Source of the DNA: an uncultured bacterium
GTDB lineage: Bacteria > Planctomycetota > UBA8742 > UBA2392
Length of the DNA stretch: 64,000 nucleotides
NCBI GenBank assembly: GCA_938014885.1
Contig: CALLQI010000004.1
Location: 186,001-250,000, forward strand
Direction: 5' to 3'
Made by a program: the position numbers and the translations under genes. Within the stretch, counting starts at the first letter, position 1, and every line of letters begins with the position of its first letter. Of this stretch, positions 59,052 through 64,000 are shown one piece after another. The notes beneath the pieces were generated by a model, which did no database searches, was not told the origin of the DNA, and worked only from the letters and a program-made list of their open reading frames with translations.

Positions 59052-60032
59052 ATGGACTGGCTCAACTATCACCACTTTTATTATTTCTGGGTTGTGGCAC
59101 GTGAAGGCACAATCGTCAAAGCTGGCGAGAAGCTGCGGCTGGCACACCCCACGATCAGCGCGCAGATTCAGCGTCTGGAGGCATCGTTAGGTGTCAAATT
59201 GTTCGCGCGGCGCGGGCGCAACCTGGTAATGACAGAAAGCGGGCAAGTCGCGTTTCGCTATGCCGACGAAATATTCTCACTGGGCCGGGACTTCGTGGCC
59301 GCGATCAAGGGCCATGCGGGCGACTCGGCCATACGGGTGATTGTCGGCGTGGCGGGTATCCAGCCGCCTTCACTGGTGCGTCGCTTCCTGGAGCCGGCGT
59401 TTGACCTGGGCAAGGGCATCATGATTTCGTGCCGCTCAGACATGTCGCTGGACGAATTCCTGGCCGAGCTTGCCTTGCACCGCATCGACGTTGTCATCGC
59501 GGACCGCCCTGTCGGTGCCGGTGCTGCCGTACGCGTGTACAGCCACCTGCTTGGTGAATGTAGCACCACGTTGCTGGCCACGTCGGAAGTCTCGGCCCCT
59601 TTGCGCGCGAAGTTCCCCGCGTCGCTTGAGGGCGTTCCGTTTGTAATGCCCGGTTCCGAGGCCGCGGTCAGTCGCGCGCTGTATTCATGGTTTGAAGACA
59701 CGGCGATACGACCGCGGGTCATTGCCGAGTGCGAAGACGGGGCACTCGCCAAAGAATTCGGCAAGGCGGGCAAGGGCGTGTTTGCCATCCCCAGCGTGAT
59801 GCAGGCTGAAGTGCAGAAACAGTACGGAGTCGTGGTAGTTGGCCAGGTGCCTACCATCAAGCAGCAGTTCTACGCCATCTCGGTCGAGCGCAAGATCAAG
59901 CATCCCGCCGTGGCAGCAATCTGCGCCGCCGCCCGCAGCTCCATTTTCCATGTGCCGGCTGAGGCCCCGGCCGTGATCGCCAAGATCCGGGCCGCCGCGA
60001 AACCCGCGAAGTCGAACAAACGAAGGAAGTGA
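59052..60032 (+). CDS. LysR-family regulator of NhaR type
   Basis: A 326-aa protein. Residues 1-60 form the winged HTH (WLNYHHFYYFWVVAREG, then HPTISAQIQRLEASLGVKLFARRGR). NhaR-type regulators share the NYHHxYYFW opening. The effector domain follows (MSLDEFLAELALHRIDVVIADRP). It ends with a basic tail KSNKRRK. In enterobacteria NhaR responds to sodium; here the target is unknown. No nhaA is visible. Confidence 0.85.
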   Translation: MDWLNYHHFYYFWVVAREGTIVKAGEKLRLAHPTISAQIQRLEASLGVKLFARRGRNLVMTESGQVAFRYADEIFSLGRDFVAAIKGHAGDSAIRVIVGVAGIQPPSLVRRFLEPAFDLGKGIMISCRSDMSLDEFLAELALHRIDVVIADRPVGAGAAVRVYSHLLGECSTTLLATSEVSAPLRAKFPASLEGVPFVMPGSEAAVSRALYSWFEDTAIRPRVIAECEDGALAKEFGKAGKGVFAIPSVMQAEVQKQYGVVVVGQVPTIKQQFYAISVERKIKHPAVAAICAAARSSIFHVPAEAPAVIAKIRAAAKPAKSNKRRK

Positions 60033-60116
60033 GGCCGGGATTCAGTGCCCTGCGCTCAGTGCCTGTGCCCGGCGATTGAGTTGGTGTCTTGAGCCTGCTC
60101 TCCCGAACCCCAAGCC

Positions 60117-61322
60117 CTAAGCCCCGGCCGCGAGCCCTTCTTTCGTCAGCTTGTACAGCTTGGGGCTGATCGCGTAGGCCTGGGTTTCGGCGTCGCGCTT
60201 GACCTGGGCGCGGACGTTTTCGACCAGCTCGGGGTCTGAGGCATCCAGCACGATCATGAAGTCGCGGTTCGGGATACCCACCAGCAGCTCCGGCCCCAGC
60301 ACCGACGACAGCTTTTCGTGCAGGTTGGGCAGGATCACCCGGCTGGCGTCGTGGCTGTCGCGGGTTTCGAACACCACCATGCGCGGCTTGCCGCTCTGGT
60401 CCGCGATGGCCTGTAACTGCAGATCTTCACTGAGCGCCAGCAGGTTTTCGCGCGCGTAGAAATACACGTCGTCTTCCGTGGTGCCTTCCCAGCGCGCGAG
60501 GTCTTCTTCACTCACAAAGCGCAGGGTGCGGCCGGTATCGACGGCCACCAGCAATTCCAGTTCGCGCGCGACCAGCGTGCGACGCAGGATCGGCACCCGG
60601 GTGTCGCGGCCGAAGCCGGCGGGTTTCACCACCGGGTACAGCAGCGCGCGGGTGTGTTCAAAGGGTTCCAGCGGGCGGCTGGATTCGCCCCACAGCCGCT
60701 CAATCCAGGCGCGCAGGGTGACGGCGGCGTCGGCGCCGTGGTCGGCCTCCCAGGCGCGCAGGTATTCAAGGTACGCGTTCTCAAGGCGCAGAACGCTGCG
60801 GCCGTCGGCGGCAAGCTCAAAGGGCTTGCTGATCTGCGGCCTCGCGGTCTTGAGGGTTTCGGCGTAGATGTCGGCAGCGAGCGCGGTGAAGTCTTCGCCG
60901 CCGCGGGGCGGGCGGTCGACGATGTCGATGCCGGCGACGAGAGAATCGACCAGCTCGCGCTGCTCATCATCGGCGTCGGGGCTGCCGTTGAAGCTGACGA
61001 CGACGCCGACGGGCCCGCGCTGGAAGGTCCACCAGCGCCAGGCCTCAGGGGCGTTCATGAGTTCGCCTTCGTATTCGCCGTAGACGAAATTCATGTCGCG
61101 CACGATGCCGCGGCTCACGTTTTGCATGTTGTCGCGACTTGGCAGCGCGTCGAACAGGTTGATCTCGGCGTTGTCGAGGCGATGGCGCAGGCAGCTGATG
61201 GTGATGGCGCCGTCCAGGTTGTCGTGGCGGAAGACGAGCGATTTCTTGGCGCGTTCGTCGCGGCGGAAGCCCTCAGGCAGCTCGATGGTGAACAGTCGGG
61301 AAGGATCGGCGTAGGTGGGCAT
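60117..61322 (-). CDS. DUF1444 (YtpQ-like) domain protein
   Basis: A 401-aa cytoplasmic protein. The N-terminal 130 residues resemble DUF3805-like domains (SRLFTIELPEGFRRDE, WRWWTFQRGPVGVVVS). The C-terminal part has YFYARENLLALS and GIPNRDFMIVLD, as in DUF1444. The biochemical role of this family is not known. No membrane segment is visible. Low-complexity DNA flanks both ends. Confidence 0.65.
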   Translation of the reverse strand: MPTYADPSRLFTIELPEGFRRDERAKKSLVFRHDNLDGAITISCLRHRLDNAEINLFDALPSRDNMQNVSRGIVRDMNFVYGEYEGELMNAPEAWRWWTFQRGPVGVVVSFNGSPDADDEQRELVDSLVAGIDIVDRPPRGGEDFTALAADIYAETLKTARPQISKPFELAADGRSVLRLENAYLEYLRAWEADHGADAAVTLRAWIERLWGESSRPLEPFEHTRALLYPVVKPAGFGRDTRVPILRRTLVARELELLVAVDTGRTLRFVSEEDLARWEGTTEDDVYFYARENLLALSEDLQLQAIADQSGKPRMVVFETRDSHDASRVILPNLHEKLSSVLGPELLVGIPNRDFMIVLDASDPELVENVRAQVKRDAETQAYAISPKLYKLTKEGLAAGA

Positions 61323-61462
61323 GGGGTGGGGACTGGGGGTCGGGGGTTAGGGATTTGGGTTTCGGGTTTCGTGATTCAAGTTTCGAGGTTCGGGGTAACG
61401 GACTCGCGAGCTGAATCAGTTCAGTACCGAGCACCGGGCACCGGGCACAGAACACCGCACCT
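61323..61462. repeat. degenerate GGGTTTCG/GGGCACC repeat spacer
   Basis: The spacer between the DUF1444 and mcsB genes is made of low-complexity tracts: GGGGACTGGGGGTCGGGGG, GATTTGGGTTTCGGGTTTCG, CAAGTTTCGAGGTTCGGGG and GCACCGGGCACCGGGCAC. No gene was seen. Confidence 0.75.
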
Positions 61463-62527
61463 CTAATTCTCTCCGTGCGCGAGCATGCTGCGGACCATAC
61501 GAGCGCGCAGTTCGTCGCGTTCGGCGGCGTTGAGTGTGCGGCCTTCCTTGCGCATCAGGTGGCTGGGCTGGCCCAGCAGGAACAACTCGTTCACCGTGCG
61601 AAGTGTGATGTCGCTGACTACGCCCATGTCGATGCCCAGCCGCAGCATCGAAAGCTGGCTCATCATCTCCTGCACGTTCAACCGGCGCGCGTTGCGCAGC
61701 AGCGCCAGTGCACGCATCACTTTGTCTTCAAGCAGACCACGGTCTTCTGTGTAAAGCTGCGCGCGGGTCTGGCGTTCGTACTCAAGAATCTTGGGCACGA
61801 TGCGGCCGACACTTTCAAGAATGTCTTCCTCAGTGCGGCCGAGTGTGGCCTGGTTGCTGATCTGGTACATGTCGCCGTAAGCCCGGGTGCCTTCGCCGTA
61901 CAGGCCGCGCACCGCGTGGTTCATGCGCTTGGCGGCGTTGTAGACCTTTTCGATGTGTTCTTTCAGCGTCAGCGCGGGCAGGTGCACCATGACGCTGACG
62001 CGCATACCGGTGCCTACGTTAGTGGGGCAGGCGGTGAGGTAGCCGTAACGTTCCGAGAACGCGTAAGGCAGCACTTTCTCAAGCGCGCGGTCCACCTTGC
62101 ACAGGGCTTTCCAGGCGCGTTCGGGGTCAAAGCCGGCCTTGATCCATTGCAGCCGCAGGTGATCTTCTTCATTCACCATGATGCTGAGCATTTCGCCGCG
62201 GCCGTACGTCACGCCGCGCGGGCCTTCGCCCGAGGCCAGCTCGCGGCTGATCAGGTGGCGTTCGACCAGTACGTCGCGGGCGATGCCCTCAAGCTTGTCG
62301 AGTTGCAGGCTGACCACGCTGCGGTCCAGGTGCACGCGGCGCAGTGCGCTGTTGACCATGGTCAAGACGGCCTCACGCTGGGTGGCGTCGCCGCGGCCGG
62401 TGAATGGGAAGCCCTGGATGTTGCGGGCAAAGCGCACGCGGGTGCTGACGACCACGTCGCTTTCGGGGCCGGTGCCTTTGAGCCATTCGCCCAGAAGGTG
62501 CGGGAAGTTGTCGGCGATGTCGCTCAT
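61463..62527 (-). CDS. mcsB: protein arginine kinase McsB
   Basis: A 354-aa ATP:guanido phosphotransferase. It has VVSTRVRFARNIQGFPF, TACPTNVGTGMRVSV with the catalytic Cys, RGLYGEGTRAYGDMYQ and the RDELRA element near residue 339, matching the RDxxRA allosteric motif. The kinase phosphorylates arginines and marks proteins for ClpCP degradation. The start overlaps mcsA by ATGA. Neither clpC nor ctsR is visible. Confidence 0.93.
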   Translation of the reverse strand: MSDIADNFPHLLGEWLKGTGPESDVVVSTRVRFARNIQGFPFTGRGDATQREAVLTMVNSALRRVHLDRSVVSLQLDKLEGIARDVLVERHLISRELASGEGPRGVTYGRGEMLSIMVNEEDHLRLQWIKAGFDPERAWKALCKVDRALEKVLPYAFSERYGYLTACPTNVGTGMRVSVMVHLPALTLKEHIEKVYNAAKRMNHAVRGLYGEGTRAYGDMYQISNQATLGRTEEDILESVGRIVPKILEYERQTRAQLYTEDRGLLEDKVMRALALLRNARRLNVQEMMSQLSMLRLGIDMGVVSDITLRTVNELFLLGQPSHLMRKEGRTLNAAERDELRARMVRSMLAHGEN

Positions 62528-63096
62528 GCCCGTGTGATGTCCTTGCCCTGCAGCTCGTTGATTTCGTCGCGCAGGCGTGCTGCCAGCTCGAAGTTCTCTT
62601 CGCGCACGGCTGCTTCCAGGCGTTCTCGCAACTGCGCCAGTTGCCGGGTGCGCGCCACGATCACGTCGCGGCCTTCCAACGCATCAGGCGTGCGGCCTTT
62701 GTGGCGCGGGGGCTGCACATCGTGAATGCGCTCGAACAAAGGGTCCAGGTGTTCGGCAAACACTTCGTAATCGCGCGGGCAACCGAAGCGGCCGCGGGCT
62801 TTGAAGTCGGCCAAGGTCATGCCGCATTCGGGGCAGACCGGGACGTTGCTGGCAATTGGCGCCAGCGCGCCGGGGTTTTCGGGCAGGGCCAGCGCGGTCT
62901 GGTCGGCGTTCAGCAGCGATTGGACTTCGCGGACGATGTCGGCGGTGGCGGCCAGCGGGCGGGCCATATCGAACAGGTAGCGCTTGACCAGCGCGAAGCA
63001 ATCGGCGCAAACGTTGTGCTGCTCGGCGATTGAGTTGTCCTCAAGATCGCAGATGCGCACGGTGGCCTTCTTGCGGTTGCAGCACTGGCAGTCCAT
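62524..63096 (-). CDS. mcsA: McsA-like zinc-finger activator of McsB
   Basis: A 190-aa protein with CxxC zinc pairs (MDCQCCNRK, CADCF, CPECGM and GCPRDYEVF) and a C-terminal UVR coiled motif (LRERLEAAVREENFELAARLRD). It activates McsB. ATG 63096 follows GGAGA. The region between the zinc pairs (VKRYLFDMARPLAATADIV) is helical. It overlaps mcsB by ATGA. Confidence 0.9.
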   Translation of the reverse strand: MDCQCCNRKKATVRICDLEDNSIAEQHNVCADCFALVKRYLFDMARPLAATADIVREVQSLLNADQTALALPENPGALAPIASNVPVCPECGMTLADFKARGRFGCPRDYEVFAEHLDPLFERIHDVQPPRHKGRTPDALEGRDVIVARTRQLAQLRERLEAAVREENFELAARLRDEINELQGKDITRA

Positions 63097-63174
63097 CAGG
63101 TTCTCCACGGGCATTGTAGCAACGCGCGGCCACGCGACACCCATTCCAGAGACTGGCCATGCGATCAACTGCGT

Positions 63175-63412
63175 TTTCCCACGAAGCGCCACGAAGTACC
63201 ACGAAGGACTACAACGGCATTGCAAACAGAGTCACTGAGGAACTGAGGACTGCATTTGTTGTGAACTACAACAGCAATTCTCTGTGACTCTGTAACTCCG
63301 TTTGAATCGCTGTTGCAGCCACGCATGTTCACCCGTGGTTCCAAAGCCCTTGCCGTTCTTAGTGGTTCTTCGTGGCGCTTCGTGGTTCCAACGCAGTTGC
63401 CGTTTCGTGCCC
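63175..63412. repeat. nested inverted repeats with CACGAAG units
   Basis: The 382-base gap between mcsA and the PDZ gene has no gene. CCACGAAG units at 63179-63206 are matched by inverted CTTCGTGG units at 63368-63385. Between them ACAGAGTCACTGAGGAACTG (about 63227-63246) is an inverted match to CTCTGTGACTCTGTAACTCC (about 63280-63299) around a smaller TTGTTGT/ACAACA hairpin. Confidence 0.7.
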
Positions 63413-63437
63413 GCCTTTGCTTGGCGGTGTGGCAATT

Positions 63438-63464
63438 AAAACCCCGGCGCGGGGCCGGGGTTTT
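63438..63464 (-). terminator. bidirectional hairpin terminator
   Basis: AAAACCCCGGC (63438-63448) pairs with GCCGGGGTTTT (63454-63464) around a 5-base loop, with T-rich flanks on both strands. It lies 15 bases past the stop of the PDZ gene. Confidence 0.85.
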
Positions 63465-63478
63465 TTGGGCTGGCTGGG

Positions 63479-64000
63479 TTACTTGTCGGTTTTCTTTTTG
63501 GCGGGGGCGCGGAAGACCTTCTGCATCGGTACGCCGTCGCGCTCAAGGTCAACGCGGAACTCTTCGATGCCCGCGTTGTATTGCTCGCGCACCACGCGGC
63601 GCACGTCACTCATGCTGGCCACGGGCTTGCCGTTGATGGCCTTGATGATGTCGCCGCGGCGGCCACCGCGTGAGACGATGACGTTGTCTTCAGGGATTTC
63701 GTCGCTGATCTGGATGCCCAGCGGCTTGCCTTCGCGGTCGTGGACCACCTTGGCGTACTTGGCCAGTTCGTCCACATCCAGGCCCTGGTAGTCATCGCGG
63801 CCGATCGTCCACATGTCATTGGCTTCGTCGTACACTGATTCGCGAGGCCGGGTGTCTTCTTCATCCGGGCTCGGCGGTGCCGGCACGGGCTCTTTGGGCA
63901 TCGGCAGGCGGGTGTTGCCGCCGACGATGGCGCCCTTCTTGCCCAGCTTGCCGTCGGGCTTGAAGTTGGTGGTTTCCTTCAGCTTGAGCTTCACGTCGAA
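63479..64000 (-). CDS. PDZ-domain protein, possibly GspC-like (5'-truncated)
   Basis: The 173 visible residues run off the window. An acidic Pro-rich linker (PVPAPPSPDEEDTRPRES) precedes a PDZ-like domain (about the last 80 residues): GRRGDIIKAINGKPVASMSD and a following EFRVDLERDG. A type II secretion GspC role is possible because GspC ends in a PDZ domain, but no Gsp neighbour is visible. The start lies outside the window. Confidence 0.6.
   Translation of the reverse strand, partial: FDVKLKLKETTNFKPDGKLGKKGAIVGGNTRLPMPKEPVPAPPSPDEEDTRPRESVYDEANDMWTIGRDDYQGLDVDELAKYAKVVHDREGKPLGIQISDEIPEDNVIVSRGGRRGDIIKAINGKPVASMSDVRRVVREQYNAGIEEFRVDLERDGVPMQKVFRAPAKKKTDK

Overview
The window comes from a GC-rich bacterium and is densely coded on both strands, with many 4-bp ATGA overlaps. 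No tRNA, rRNA, CRISPR array, transposase or prophage was seen. Taxonomy is inference only. An McsA/McsB protein-arginine kinase pair, a fused E1 alpha/beta dehydrogenase, an NhaR-type LysR regulator, secreted choice-of-anchor and ice-binding-type proteins and many intergenic palindromic repeats (including CACGAAG-type repeats) suggest a Planctomycetota/PVC-like or other deep-branching lineage rather than a typical proteobacterium.

Region 1 (1-8.2 kb) is an operon for anaerobic benzoyl-CoA degradation: a 6-hydroxycyclohexenoyl-CoA dehydrogenase (5' end outside the window), 6-oxocyclohexenoyl-CoA hydrolase, dienoyl-CoA hydratase, the four subunits of an ATP-dependent class I benzoyl-CoA reductase (bcrCBAD) and a short-chain dehydrogenase. 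The long BcrA (432 aa) marks it as Thauera-type. Region 2 (8.2-14.0 kb) looks like a nitrosative/oxygen stress module: two hemerythrin proteins, an ECF sigma/anti-sigma pair with a DUF2892 membrane protein, an FmdE-like protein and an NnrS fusion. A duplicated segment brackets the sigma module and leaves two gene remnants. Region 3 (14.1-20.8 kb) holds a NapA-type molybdoenzyme, a membrane-anchored tetraheme cytochrome c and a 62-aa membrane protein, flanked by two paralogous radical SAM proteins. Nitrate respiration would fit with anaerobic benzoate oxidation.

Region 4 (20.9-31.4 kb) encodes large secreted repeat proteins, an HTH-TPR regulator, a PhnD-like/TatT-like pair and TatD. Region 5 (31.3-38.6 kb) holds two glycosyltransferases, a sugar-nucleotide epimerase, an orphan histidine kinase, RsgA, an aminoacyl-tRNA-protein transferase and a divergent QueD-like protein. 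Region 6 (38.8-45.1 kb) is a divergent signalling pair: a SpoIIE phosphatase-STAND ATPase-TPR fusion opposite a CHASE2 adenylate cyclase.

Region 7 (45-55.6 kb) mixes housekeeping genes (DUF255 thioredoxin-fold protein, PhzF, TrmO, CDGSH protein, fused 2-oxoacid dehydrogenase E1) with repeat-filled intergenic DNA. Region 8 (55.8-58.9 kb) is a minus-strand run of small stress-type genes with an ice-binding-type lipoprotein and a hibernation factor. Region 9 (59-64 kb) carries an NhaR-like regulator, a DUF1444 protein, mcsA-mcsB and a truncated PDZ-domain gene. A recurring oddity is several families of degenerate short tandem and palindromic repeats between genes, one of which appears to have inserted in frame into the E1 gene.
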